A DNA stretch of 64,000 bases from Duganella levis. GTDB taxonomy: Bacteria > Pseudomonadota > Gammaproteobacteria > Burkholderiales > Burkholderiaceae_D. Within the stretch, counting starts at the first letter, position 1. Every line of letters begins with the position of its first letter. Below the pieces are notes generated by a model that was not told the origin of the DNA, did no database searches, and saw nothing but the letters and a program-made list of their open reading frames with translations. Shown here piece after piece: positions 52,839-61,374 of this stretch. The translations under genes and the position numbers were made by a program. The stretch is taken from NCBI RefSeq assembly GCF_009857605.1, contig NZ_WWCT01000004.1, forward strand, positions 248,001 to 312,000, written 5' to 3'.

Positions 52839-53510
52839 TCATTTCAGCAACACCCGGCCGAAACCGGTATCGGTGCGCTCTTCGGTGGCTCCGGCCGCTG
52901 CGGTTGCGCCGTCCGGGTAGCCGAAGCGGCAGCTTTGCAGATAGTCGACCGCCTGCGCCACCAGCGCCGGCGGCTGGCCGTTAGGCTCGGCTACCACGCG
53001 GGTCGGCGCGCCGTCAGCGTTCACCAGAAAGCGCAGCAGGATGCCATCGGCACTGCTGGGCCGCTGGTCGGCCGCGCGGAAGGTGGCGAAGCGGTCAGAC
53101 GGCGGGCAACTGTCGGCCAGCAGCACCGGCCGCGCCGCCGCCGTGCCGCTCAACTTCCACACATACTGTAACGGGAACACCGTCTGCTTGCTGGCGGCCG
53201 GCAGATTGGGCTGGAACACGCAGCTGGCGATGCCTTGCAGCGCCGCCTGATCGAGGATCTGCCAACCGCTGCCATGCGTCACCGCCGGATGCAGCACCCG
53301 GCCGTCGCTGCCGATTTCAAACCGGATCGTGGTCGCCCCCTCGATTTCATAGCGCCGCGCCTCGGCCGGCCACTGCGGCTGCGCGCAACTGGCCGGGCTG
53401 ACCAAAGCCTGAAACGGCGCCTGCTGTCCCGACTGGGCAGCACGGCTGGCAAAATTAATGACGCCAAACACCGCAGAGATCGCAGCGAGGGCAAGGAGTT
53501 TCCGGTTCAT
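52839..53510 (-). CDS. TonB C-terminal-domain protein
   Basis: A 223-residue exported protein with an N-terminal signal or anchor (residues 5-24). Two TonB-like C-terminal modules can be seen: QPQWPAEARRYEIEGATTIR to SCVFQPNLPA, and PPSDRFATFRAADQRPSSAD to SCRFGYPDG, each with the pattern of a Pro-led strand, a GxV-type strand and a final Cys-x-Phe. The proline-rich spacer of true TonB is missing, so it is probably not an energy transducer. Function unknown. Confidence 0.72.
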   Translation of the reverse strand: MNRKLLALAAISAVFGVINFASRAAQSGQQAPFQALVSPASCAQPQWPAEARRYEIEGATTIRFEIGSDGRVLHPAVTHGSGWQILDQAALQGIASCVFQPNLPAASKQTVFPLQYVWKLSGTAAARPVLLADSCPPSDRFATFRAADQRPSSADGILLRFLVNADGAPTRVVAEPNGQPPALVAQAVDYLQSCRFGYPDGATAAAGATEERTDTGFGRVLLK

Positions 53511-53592
53511 GCGGCGATGATAGCGTAGTTAACTGCTGACTTAAAGATTTAAGCCTGTCTGGCGGCGCGGCGCGGGTGGGTATAATTGGTGG

Positions 53593-53964
53593 ATGCGCCT
53601 ATCGGATAAACGGAACGTCTTGCACTTGTGGATTGCCATTCTGGCGCTGCTGTTCAGTGCTATTGCGCCTGCCGTGTCGCATGCGATGTCGGCGGCTGGC
53701 GGCATTCCGGGGCTGGAGATGTGTACCGTCTACGGCGTCAAGGCGCCGCCGGACAAGTCGCTGTCGGACGCGATTGTGCACGCCTTCGAGCATTGTCCGT
53801 ACTGCGCAGCGCACGCGACGCCGCCAGCGTTGCCGCCACCGTCGGCCTGGCATTTCCCGCTGCATCGCGCGCAACCGATTTTCCCTGCACTGTATTACCA
53901 CTCGCCGTCGCCGCTGTTCGCCTGGTCGACCGCCAACCCGCGAGCGCCTCCTGCCGCCGTCTGA
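53593..53964 (+). CDS. DUF2946 family protein
   Basis: A 123-residue protein with an N-terminal hydrophobic segment (residues 10-31) ending SHAMSA, followed by GLEMCTVYG and the EHCPYCAAHA motif that marks DUF2946. These small exported proteins are usually found next to TonB-dependent metal receptors; the Cys and Met residues suggest metal, perhaps copper, binding. Here the next gene is a PepSY membrane protein and no receptor is present. Confidence 0.78.
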   Translation: MRLSDKRNVLHLWIAILALLFSAIAPAVSHAMSAAGGIPGLEMCTVYGVKAPPDKSLSDAIVHAFEHCPYCAAHATPPALPPPSAWHFPLHRAQPIFPALYYHSPSPLFAWSTANPRAPPAAV

Positions 53965-54027
53965 TTCGTCCGTCCGCAGCGCTTTTACCGCGCTGCGCTT
54001 TCGCATCTGTAAAGCTGGAGATTCCCC

Positions 54028-55392
54028 ATGTCCCACCCGTCCTCCGCGTCCGGATTGTACCGGCGCGTCTGGCACTGGCATTTTTATGCCGGTCTGATTT
54101 GCCTGCCCTTTATCTTTTTACTGGCGCTGACCGGCGCCGCCTATCTGTTCCACCAGCAGATCGACGACGTGGTTTACGCCCGCCTGCTGCTGCGCGAAAC
54201 TGACGCCAGACCAACGCTGGCACCCACGCAGTTGATCGCCGCCGCGCTGCGCGCCGAACCGGGCGACGCCAAAGCCATCACACTGCCGGACGACGACACG
54301 CATAGCGTGCAGGTCGACGTCACGCAAGCCGGCGGCAAGGTGCGCCAGGTATTCCTCGATCCCGCCTCCGGCAAAGTGCTCGGCGCCATCGACGAATCGG
54401 CGCGCGTGATGACTTTCGTGAAGCACCTGCATTCACTGACGGTGCTGGGCAACGGCGGCCGCATGGTCATCGAAACCGTGGCCGGCTGGATCATCGTGTT
54501 GATGCTGACCGGCGCCTATCTATGGTGGCCGCGCGGCCGCCGCCACGGCGTGGTCAGCATCCGTCCCGGCGCGATAGGACGCAACTGGTGGCGCGACCTG
54601 CACGCCGTCACCGGCGCCTTCGGCGGCATCGTTATCCTGTTTTTGGCGCTGACCGGCATGCCATGGACTGCGGTCTGGGGCCAGCAAGTCAACCGCTGGC
54701 TCAGCGAACATGATCTCGGCGCGCCGAACGGCATGTGGCGCAACCTGCCGCATTCCACCATCCCAGCTTCCGCGCTGGGCGACCTGCCCTGGACCTTGCA
54801 GCAGCAACCGCTGCCCGCCTCCGACGATCCGCACGCCGAACACCACGGCCATGGCGGCCATCACGGCCCCGTCGCGCCGGCCAGCGTCGTCCGTATCAGC
54901 GCCGACCAGGCAGTCGACACGCTGGCCGCCGCCGGCCTGCGCCAAGGCTATCGGCTGGTGCTGCCGCAAGACGCGCAAGCCGTCTACAGCGCCATCCGCA
55001 CGCCGCGCCAACTGGCCGGACGACGCGTGATCCACCTCGACCAGTACAGCGGCAAAGTGCTGATGGACCTCGGCGCGGATCGCATAGGCGCGATTGGCCG
55101 CGTCACCGAATGGGGCGTCAGCGTGCATCAGGGCGGGGAATATGGCTGGATCAATCAGATGGTGATGCTGCTCGGCTGCGTCGCGCTAATGCTGCTGTGC
55201 GTGAGCGGCGTCGTGGTGTGGTGGAAGCGTCGTCCCACCGGCAGCTTTGCGCCGCCGCCATGCCGGCAAGGCGATCGCCTGGCGCTGGGCGCCATTGTCA
55301 TTGCCGTCGTTATTGGCGTGGTGTTTCCGTTGCTGGGCGCGTCAATGCTGCTGGCGGCCCTGCTCACTGCAAGGCGCAAACCGTCGCATTGA
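54028..55392 (+). CDS. PepSY-associated inner-membrane protein (PiuB-like)
   Basis: A 454-residue membrane protein with four main helices (about 15-38, 150-170, 198-218, 370-395) and two periplasmic PepSY-type loops. Motifs WHWHFYAGLICLPFIFLLAL, LHSLTVLGNGGRMVIETVAGW and WWRDLHAVTGAFGG are typical of PiuB-like iron-uptake reductases, where conserved His residues may bind heme. A His-rich stretch DDPHAEHHGHGGHHGP near residues 268-283 could bind metal. It follows the DUF2946 gene by 63 bases. A role in siderophore or metal handling is inferred. Confidence 0.82.
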   Translation: MSHPSSASGLYRRVWHWHFYAGLICLPFIFLLALTGAAYLFHQQIDDVVYARLLLRETDARPTLAPTQLIAAALRAEPGDAKAITLPDDDTHSVQVDVTQAGGKVRQVFLDPASGKVLGAIDESARVMTFVKHLHSLTVLGNGGRMVIETVAGWIIVLMLTGAYLWWPRGRRHGVVSIRPGAIGRNWWRDLHAVTGAFGGIVILFLALTGMPWTAVWGQQVNRWLSEHDLGAPNGMWRNLPHSTIPASALGDLPWTLQQQPLPASDDPHAEHHGHGGHHGPVAPASVVRISADQAVDTLAAAGLRQGYRLVLPQDAQAVYSAIRTPRQLAGRRVIHLDQYSGKVLMDLGADRIGAIGRVTEWGVSVHQGGEYGWINQMVMLLGCVALMLLCVSGVVVWWKRRPTGSFAPPPCRQGDRLALGAIVIAVVIGVVFPLLGASMLLAALLTARRKPSH

Positions 55393-55423
55393 GCGACGGC
55401 TGCGCCACAGGTCTAACCGGCTA

Positions 55424-56410
55424 TCAGGACTTGAAGAAGGCCAGCAGGTCCGGGTTGATCACATCAGCGTGCGTGGTTGGCATGCCGTGTGGGAAGCCTG
55501 GGTACGAAATCAGCTTGCCGTGCTTGAGCAGCTTGACCGATTTCGCGCCGCTGTTGGCGAATGGGACGATCTGGTCGTCTTCACCGTGCATCACCAGCAC
55601 CGGGATATCCAGTGCGCGCAGGTCGTCGCTGAAGTCCACTTGGGCGAATTGGAAGATGCAATCGTAGGCGGCTTTAACGCCACCGTTCATGCCTTGACGC
55701 CACCAGTTCTGGCGAATCGCTTCCGACACTTTCGCGCCTGGACGGTTGTAGCCGTAGAACGGAATCGTCAGGTCCATGTAGAACTGTGGACGGTTGAACG
55801 CGGTGCCTTGACGAATATCGTCGAAGACTTTCAGCGGCACGCCGTCTGGATTGGTGGCCGATTGCACCATGATCGGTGGCACGGAGCTGATCAGCACAGC
55901 CTTGGTCACCAGGCCTTTGCCGTGTTGACGCACGTAGCGTGCTACTTCGCCGCCGCCGGTCGAGTGACCCACGTGGATGGCGCTCTTCACTTTCAATGCC
56001 GCGACCACGGCGGCGGTGTCGGCGCTGTAGGTGTCCATGTCGTTGCCATGGTCGGTCTGGGTCGAACGGCCATGACCACGACGATCGTGGGCGATGACGC
56101 GGTAGCCGTGCTGCAGGAAGAACATCATCTGGTTATCCCAGTCATCGGCGCTCAGCGGCCAGCCGTGGTGGAACCAGACTACTGGTGCGTCTTTAGGACC
56201 CCAGTCCTTGTAGAAAATCTGGCTACCGTCTTTTACTGTAACAAAACCGCTGTCCATGTTGAATGCTCCTTGATGAGGGGTGGTGGAAGATGTCGCAGCC
56301 GAGGCGATCGAAGGCAGGCCTGCCGCTGCCGCAGCAACAGCGCCCAGGCCACCGACGATGGCCGAGCGGCGGGAGGTGCTGACGTCGGAAGAAGTCTTTT
56401 CGGAATTCAC
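55424..56410 (-). CDS. Alpha/beta hydrolase with Tat-like signal (non-heme chloroperoxidase type)
   Basis: A 328-residue hydrolase. The leader SRRSAIVGGLGAVAAAAAG is a twin-arginine signal. The mature enzyme matches cofactor-free haloperoxidases/perhydrolases: oxyanion segment VWFHHGWPLSADDWDNQM, nucleophile Ser in GHSTGGGE, Asp in MHGEDDQIVPF and His in FPHGMPTTH. The start is GTG at 56410 with AGGAG six bases upstream; a longer frame lacks one. Probably periplasmic. It is the first of three neighbouring genes with Tat-like signals. Confidence 0.88.
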   Translation of the reverse strand: MNSEKTSSDVSTSRRSAIVGGLGAVAAAAAGLPSIASAATSSTTPHQGAFNMDSGFVTVKDGSQIFYKDWGPKDAPVVWFHHGWPLSADDWDNQMMFFLQHGYRVIAHDRRGHGRSTQTDHGNDMDTYSADTAAVVAALKVKSAIHVGHSTGGGEVARYVRQHGKGLVTKAVLISSVPPIMVQSATNPDGVPLKVFDDIRQGTAFNRPQFYMDLTIPFYGYNRPGAKVSEAIRQNWWRQGMNGGVKAAYDCIFQFAQVDFSDDLRALDIPVLVMHGEDDQIVPFANSGAKSVKLLKHGKLISYPGFPHGMPTTHADVINPDLLAFFKS

Positions 56411-56501
56411 GTGATACTCCTGTCGTATGTGATTGATGTGGCAAAGCCAGATCACATTGGAACCGATGCGCCCCTCGTTTGTAACCTGCCTAAAGGTAGG
56501 C

Positions 56502-57776
56502 TTATCCCTTTTGAGACAAATCCTTTAGCGCCGCCACCAGCTGGTCCAGATCGCCGGTGCGGGTGAACAAACCGGGCGTGACGCGGATACAGGCGCCGCC
56601 CACCGGCCCCTTGCGCGCCACGGTAAAAATCCGATACTGCTCCACCAGCCGGTTGACCAGCGCCGCGTTCTGTTCAAACGTGGTGTGGCCGCGCAAACGG
56701 AACGAGGTCACCGCGCCGTAGCTGCCCGCATCGTCCGGCGTCAGCACCTGCACGCCATCCAGGCCGCGAACCTGCCGTACCCAGTAATCGCGCAGTTCAC
56801 GCAGGCGGCGTCCGCGATTGGCCACACCGATTTCGTCGTGTAGCTTGAGCGCCGCCGGAACCGTCATCAGCGCAGCGGCGTTGAAGGTGCCAGAGTGGAC
56901 GCGTGAGCGGATATCGCTGGCCGGATAATCCTCGTCGCCACGCTCGATACCGATATCCGCCAGCCGCTCCTTGCGAATATACAGAAAACCCGTGCCGAGC
57001 GGCGCACCAACCCATTTGTGCAGATTGGCGCCGATAAAATCCGCACCCAGATCGGGCAGCTTGTAGTCCAGCTGTCCCCACGATTGCGCCACGTCGAGGA
57101 TCACATCAACGCCGCGCGCCTTGGCCATCTTGATGATCTCCACCACCGGCAGCACAAAACCGGTGCGGTGGTTGACGTGCGTAAGCAGCAAAAGCCTGGT
57201 GCGCGGATGTTGGCGCAAGGCCTGTTCATAGACGTCGATGGCGGCCTGGCGGTTGACCGGTTCCGGGATCTTCACCAGCGCCACCTTGGCACCATTGCGC
57301 TGGGCCAGATCGTTCATCGCGTACTGCATGGCGTCGTAATCCAGATTGGCGTACATGATGGTGTCGCCGCGCTTGAGTAGGCGGTAATTGCAGATCAGGT
57401 TTTGCAGCGACTCGGTGGCGCCACGCGTGATGGCCAGTTCTTCCGCCGCCACGCCGGTGTGGGTCGCCAGCAGCGCGCGCAGCTGCTCCATGCCGGCGTG
57501 GTCGAACTGGCGGCGCAGATAGTAGGAGTTATAGCGGTTAAGGTAATCGATGTTACGCTTGAAATCCTCCGCCACAGGCCGCGCCATGATGCCGTAATAG
57601 GCGTTTTCCAGATTGACGATATCGCCGGCGATGTCATAGCTTTGCGCGATCGCCTCCCAGTCCGCCGCCGACGATGGCGCCGCCGGCGATGCCGACGAAA
57701 CGCCCGGCACCGCCATCGCGGTCATCCCCGCAGCCGCCCCCAGCAACCTGCGCCGGCCCGCTTGAAATCCATCCAT
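56502..57776 (-). CDS. Class V aminotransferase with Tat-like signal (isopenicillin-N-epimerase-like)
   Basis: A 424-residue PLP enzyme of the class V fold. The N-terminus GRRRLLGAAAGMTAMAVPG is a Tat signal, as expected for an enzyme exported with its cofactor. The PLP Lys is in GANLHKWVGAPLGTGFLY, with upstream motifs ITRGATESLQNLICN, LLLLTHVNHRTGFVLPV and DVAQSWGQLD. ATG at 57776 has GGGAGG upstream. This family includes cysteine desulfurases, kynureninases and isopenicillin-N epimerases; the substrate is unknown. Confidence 0.87.
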   Translation of the reverse strand: MDGFQAGRRRLLGAAAGMTAMAVPGVSSASPAAPSSAADWEAIAQSYDIAGDIVNLENAYYGIMARPVAEDFKRNIDYLNRYNSYYLRRQFDHAGMEQLRALLATHTGVAAEELAITRGATESLQNLICNYRLLKRGDTIMYANLDYDAMQYAMNDLAQRNGAKVALVKIPEPVNRQAAIDVYEQALRQHPRTRLLLLTHVNHRTGFVLPVVEIIKMAKARGVDVILDVAQSWGQLDYKLPDLGADFIGANLHKWVGAPLGTGFLYIRKERLADIGIERGDEDYPASDIRSRVHSGTFNAAALMTVPAALKLHDEIGVANRGRRLRELRDYWVRQVRGLDGVQVLTPDDAGSYGAVTSFRLRGHTTFEQNAALVNRLVEQYRIFTVARKGPVGGACIRVTPGLFTRTGDLDQLVAALKDLSQKG

Positions 57777-57874
57777 TCCGCACCTCCCAAAGTTGGCATT
57801 GCAAAACAGCTGCACAGCTTTCGCCGCTAACATGGGCATAATACGGGAAGAATAACGCGAACAAGGAGCCTTCG

Positions 57875-58621
57875 ATGCATGTACCGACACGCCGCCGTGC
57901 CTTGGCGTCCATGGCCTCCATCGCGGCATTGGGCGTACTGCCTGCGACATCGTCGGCCGCTGCCGCAGCGGTGGCGAAAGCGCCGCTGCGCCTGACGATG
58001 GTCAACCTGATGCCGTGGGCCGGCAATGGTCCGCACGGCCAGCCGGTCGGCGCCTTGATCGATTTATCCGCACAACTGGCGACGCTGAGCGGTGTGCCGA
58101 TCACGCCCATGCCGGTGCCCTATGGTCGCGCGCCGCACATGCTCACCAGCGGCGGCGCCGACCTAATGCTGATCATCGACACCAGCGCCAAGGGCGGCGG
58201 CATCGACTATGTGGGCACGGTCGATATCGTGGTATTCGGCCGCAGCGGCTTCCGCTTCCAGCGCATGGAAGACCTGTTCGGCAAAACCGTCGGCATGCTG
58301 CGCCATTCCGGCTACAGTCCGGAACTGGAAGCTGAATCACGCATCCACAAACACGCCTTCGACAGCTACGATCAAGGCGTGCGCATGCTGCAGGCCGAGC
58401 GGCTGGATGTGATACTGGGCGTCAGCGACAGCATCGAATACGTGCTGGGCAAGGCCGCTGGCCAGATCAGCCCACGCTACCCGTTGGCGCGCGGCCGGGT
58501 GGCGTTGTATGCCGATCCCAAGATCGACGCCGCCACCATCGCCGCGCTGCAAGCAGCCTGCCGCCAGTTACGCCAGAAACGCGTGATGGACGAACTGCTG
58601 CACCGCCCTCAGCGCCGGTAG
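57875..58621 (+). CDS. Periplasmic solute-binding protein (family 3 type) with Tat-like signal
   Basis: A 248-residue protein with a leader TRRRALASMASIAALGVLPA (twin-arginine-like) and a periplasmic-binding-protein fold of the amino-acid type. Segments PVGALIDLSAQLA, DLFGKTVGMLRHSGYSP and GVRMLQAERLDVILGVSD match family 3 binding proteins. Several such single-gene proteins are not transporter parts but sensors. No ABC permease is nearby. Divergent from the aminotransferase gene by 98 bases; its 3' end overlaps the LysR gene. Confidence 0.75.
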   Translation: MHVPTRRRALASMASIAALGVLPATSSAAAAAVAKAPLRLTMVNLMPWAGNGPHGQPVGALIDLSAQLATLSGVPITPMPVPYGRAPHMLTSGGADLMLIIDTSAKGGGIDYVGTVDIVVFGRSGFRFQRMEDLFGKTVGMLRHSGYSPELEAESRIHKHAFDSYDQGVRMLQAERLDVILGVSDSIEYVLGKAAGQISPRYPLARGRVALYADPKIDAATIAALQAACRQLRQKRVMDELLHRPQRR

Positions 58622-59496
58622 AACTGCTTGACCATCTCGGTGAAGTTCTGCACCGTGACCGACTTCTCGCGCGGCCGCGTAATCAATGCGATCGCCGTGC
58701 CCAACCCCTGGTTGCGGAGATCCTGATAAGTGACGCCCTCGGAACGAAACTGGCCTATCGACTCCGGAATGATGGCCACGCCGAATCCCGCCGCCACCAT
58801 GTTAACGCCCGACGAAATCTGCGGCGACTCCATTTCAATCCTGGGCGAGAAGCCGGCCACGTGGCAGGCGCTGATGATGGCGTCGTACAGTTCCGGATTG
58901 ATGGCGCGCGGGTACAGGATGAACGGATCGGCCGCCAGCTGTTTCAAGTCGATGGTGCGGCGCCGGCCCAGCGCATGGCCGCTGGGCAGTACCGCGATCA
59001 TCTTTTCCTGCACCAACGGCGTCACGGTCAGGTCGCCGCAATCGAGCGGCAGGCGGATCATGGCGCAATCGACCTGGGCGTCGGCCAGCTTGCCCAACAA
59101 CGCCGTGCTGTTGCTCTCCTCGGTGCGGATCTTCACGCCCGGATAGTCCTCGCGGAAGCGGCGCAGCAGCCGCGCCACGGTCGGATGAAACACCGTCGAC
59201 CCGGCGAAACCGATCGACAGGTTGCCGCTCTCGCCGCGCGCCGCCATCTTCACGTGTTCCAGCGCGTCGTTGGCGTCGTCCAGCACGCGCCGCGCGCGCT
59301 CTTTGAAAATCACACCTGCCTCAGTCAATTCCACGCGGCGCGGGTGGCGGATGAATAGCTGCGTACCGATCTCCCGTTCCAGCTTGATGATCTGCTGGCT
59401 CAACGGCGGCTGCGCGATGCCCAGCCGCTCGGCCGCTACGGTGAAATGCAGGTGCTCGGCGACGGCCAGAAAATAGCGTAACTGGCGAAACTCCAT
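58609..59496 (-). CDS. LysR-family transcriptional regulator (BenM/CatM-like group)
   Basis: A 295-residue regulator starting MEFRQLRYFLAVAEHLHFTV, with the HTH in AAERLGIAQPPLSQQIIKLE, the characteristic form of the BenM/CatM/CbbR group. The effector domain ends TRPREKSVTVQNFTEMVKQF. AAAGGA precedes the ATG. It is divergent from the FUSC gene (105 bases between), a likely target. Inducers in this group are often aromatic acids, consistent with FUSC-type aromatic acid exporters. Confidence 0.88.
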   Translation of the reverse strand: MEFRQLRYFLAVAEHLHFTVAAERLGIAQPPLSQQIIKLEREIGTQLFIRHPRRVELTEAGVIFKERARRVLDDANDALEHVKMAARGESGNLSIGFAGSTVFHPTVARLLRRFREDYPGVKIRTEESNSTALLGKLADAQVDCAMIRLPLDCGDLTVTPLVQEKMIAVLPSGHALGRRRTIDLKQLAADPFILYPRAINPELYDAIISACHVAGFSPRIEMESPQISSGVNMVAAGFGVAIIPESIGQFRSEGVTYQDLRNQGLGTAIALITRPREKSVTVQNFTEMVKQFYRR

Positions 59497-59601
59497 CGTT
59501 GTCCTTTCATCTTGAAGAGCGTTTTGCGATATCTTTTTCGTCTTGAAGAGACTAGCACGAAATATTGGATTCGCGGAGCGTGTGCGCTTAAGCTGAACCT
59601 C

Positions 59602-60660
59602 ATGATGCTCAAATCCCTGCTCACCCACGCCACCGATAAGGCCAACCTGCTGGAAGGCATGCGCGCGGCTTCGGCCTCCGCCATCATGCTGCTGGTGGGC
59701 TGCGCGCTGCACGCGCCGGACTTTGCGTGGGCGGCGATTGGCGCTTTCTGGACCTCGCTGGCTACCGCGTCGGACACCGCGCGCAACCGGCTGGCCTCGA
59801 TGCTGTCGTTCGCCGTACTGTCGACCGTGGCCGGCGGATTGACCACCTACGCCGCCAGCCTGGGTACGGCGGCTGGCGCGCTAGCCATTCTGTTGGTGGT
59901 CACCAGCGCTGGACTGGCGCGCGTGTGGGGCGCCAAGGCCTACCAGGTCGCCATCCTCGCCGCCACCGCCTGCGTGGTGATGGTGGACCGGCCGTGGCAC
60001 GGCGGCAGCGGCGGCATGGCCTACCTGGGCGTGTACCTGTTCGGCTGCCTGTTCGCCACCGCGCTGAGCGTGGTGATCTGGCAGATCCGCCCCTTCGCGC
60101 CGGAGCACTACACCACCAGCTGGCACGCCGCCGCCGCGCAGAGCGTGCGCGAAGGCTGTCTGCATCTGCGCCGTCACGCCTCGCTATCCAGCGACGGCGC
60201 GCACTTCGCGCTGCGGCTCGGTATCGCCACCACTGTGGCCTACCTGACGGTGCACATGCTGGACCTGTCGAACGGCTACTGGGCCACCATGGCGGTGCTG
60301 CTGATCTTGCAGCCGTCCGCCTCGGGCACGCTGCCGCGCAGCGTCGAACGTGCGGTGGGTACGGTGGTCGGCACCATCATCGCGGTAGCCATCAGCGGCC
60401 TGGCAACCTCGCCGCTGGCGATTGCGCTGGCGGTGTTCCCGCTGATTGGCTTGACGATGACCTTGCGGCCGGTAGGTTACGGCGTCTTCGTCGCCTTCCT
60501 GACGCCCTCCTTCGTACTGGTGGCCGACTACGCCATGCCAGTCTTCAACGAATACAACTACGCACTGGCGCGCCTGGAAACCAACCTGCTCGGCAGCGCC
60601 ATCGCCGTGGCCGCCACACTGACCCTGTGGCCGCTGACGGAGCGCTTCAGAAAGCAATAA
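59602..60660 (+). CDS. FUSC-family inner-membrane transporter
   Basis: A 352-residue membrane protein with two blocks of about five to six helices separated by a short cytoplasmic stretch (about residues 160-200), the FUSC/aromatic acid exporter layout but shorter than full AaeB/YccS proteins. Segments RAASASAIMLLVGCALHAPD and LDLSNGYWATMAVLLILQPS with SVERAVGTVVGTIIAV are typical. ATG at 59602 precedes a hydrophilic MLKSLLTHATDK start. Divergent LysR regulator beside it. Probably exports small organic acids. Confidence 0.8.
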   Translation: MMLKSLLTHATDKANLLEGMRAASASAIMLLVGCALHAPDFAWAAIGAFWTSLATASDTARNRLASMLSFAVLSTVAGGLTTYAASLGTAAGALAILLVVTSAGLARVWGAKAYQVAILAATACVVMVDRPWHGGSGGMAYLGVYLFGCLFATALSVVIWQIRPFAPEHYTTSWHAAAAQSVREGCLHLRRHASLSSDGAHFALRLGIATTVAYLTVHMLDLSNGYWATMAVLLILQPSASGTLPRSVERAVGTVVGTIIAVAISGLATSPLAIALAVFPLIGLTMTLRPVGYGVFVAFLTPSFVLVADYAMPVFNEYNYALARLETNLLGSAIAVAATLTLWPLTERFRKQ

Positions 60661-60735
60661 GAAACCTCTTTTGCATGCTCAAGGTCAAATAGTATTCCTG
60701 GTCACTGCCGCAGCGCTGGAAAGGAGTTATCAGCC

Positions 60736-61014
60736 ATGACTAAAATCATTAACGGCGTTGTCGTCGAAGAGAGCAGCGGCAATCCCTACTCCGATGTTGG
60801 CCTCCCGGATGCTGATGATATGCTGGCCAAGGCCATGCTTGCCAGTCAGCTGGAAGACAAGCTGAACGAGCTTGATGTGACGCCTACTCAGGCGGCCGAG
60901 TTGTTTGATGTACCCACAGCTTGGCTTACTGATCTACTGCTCGGTAAGTTTCGGAATATCAGCCGCGACAAGATCATCGCTTGTCTGGAACAGCTCAAAA
61001 CGCGAGTGCCTTAG
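60736..61014 (+). CDS. Helix-turn-helix protein, antitoxin-like
   Basis: A 92-residue protein starting MTKIINGVVVEESSGNPYSD, with a C-terminal HTH (about 35-90; LDVTPTQAAELFDVPTAWLT and GKFRNISRDKIIACLEQL), the HTH_37 type found in antitoxins. AAGGAG precedes the ATG. There is no toxin gene upstream or downstream. It is the last gene before the AT-rich region and might be its edge or an orphan antitoxin. Confidence 0.75.
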   Translation: MTKIINGVVVEESSGNPYSDVGLPDADDMLAKAMLASQLEDKLNELDVTPTQAAELFDVPTAWLTDLLLGKFRNISRDKIIACLEQLKTRVP

Positions 61015-61374
61015 ACGCTCACCTTGATGAGTATTACGTCGCGCCCCCCTTCAAAGGGCGCCCTGCTTCATCCATAGTGGTTGATGAGGTCATTTAAGGC
61101 TCCAACCGGCGAATAGCATAAAAAAAAAGACGCCTCCCTCTTTGAAAACAGGTAAGGCGGATTTTGCCGGAACTTGGCCGGAATGTATCTTGGTGAGCTT
61201 GCCGGAATCGAATTACCTATGAAATGTTGGTACTAAATCGGTGAAAAGTACAACATAGGTACAACAATATCGATTGGTTCCTGAGTTCCATTCCATTTTA
61301 TTGCCCCAATGGAAGATCACGCGATTCCGGTTGTTAAAAAATATCTTACGGACTTAATCGTTTAATGCACGAAA
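61015..61374. other. Gene-free stretch at the composition boundary
   Basis: No coding frame is supported here. The sequence changes from GC-rich to AT-rich. It holds a probable minus-strand terminator (61119-61159) and three short copies of GCCGGAA (61166-61172, 61177-61183, 61201-61207). No tRNA, integrase or clear att repeat is visible, so if it is the edge of a transferred island the insertion site remains undefined. Confidence 0.5.
61119..61159 (-). terminator. Probable rho-independent terminator of the STAND gene
   Basis: On the minus strand CGCCTTACC (61159-61151) can pair with GGGAGGCG (61138-61131), about six base pairs with a wobble, followed by TC and nine T residues (61128-61120). 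It lies about 215 bases after the stop of the large gene. Confidence 0.5.

Noticed and set aside
60736-61014. Toxin-antitoxin system beside the second HTH gene
   Set aside because: The expected toxin frame is missing on both sides; only the antitoxin-like protein is present.
61160-61210. att site or CRISPR-like repeats formed by GCCGGAA copies
   Set aside because: Seven-base repeats at irregular spacing (11 and 24 bases) are too short for either, and no integrase or cas gene is present.
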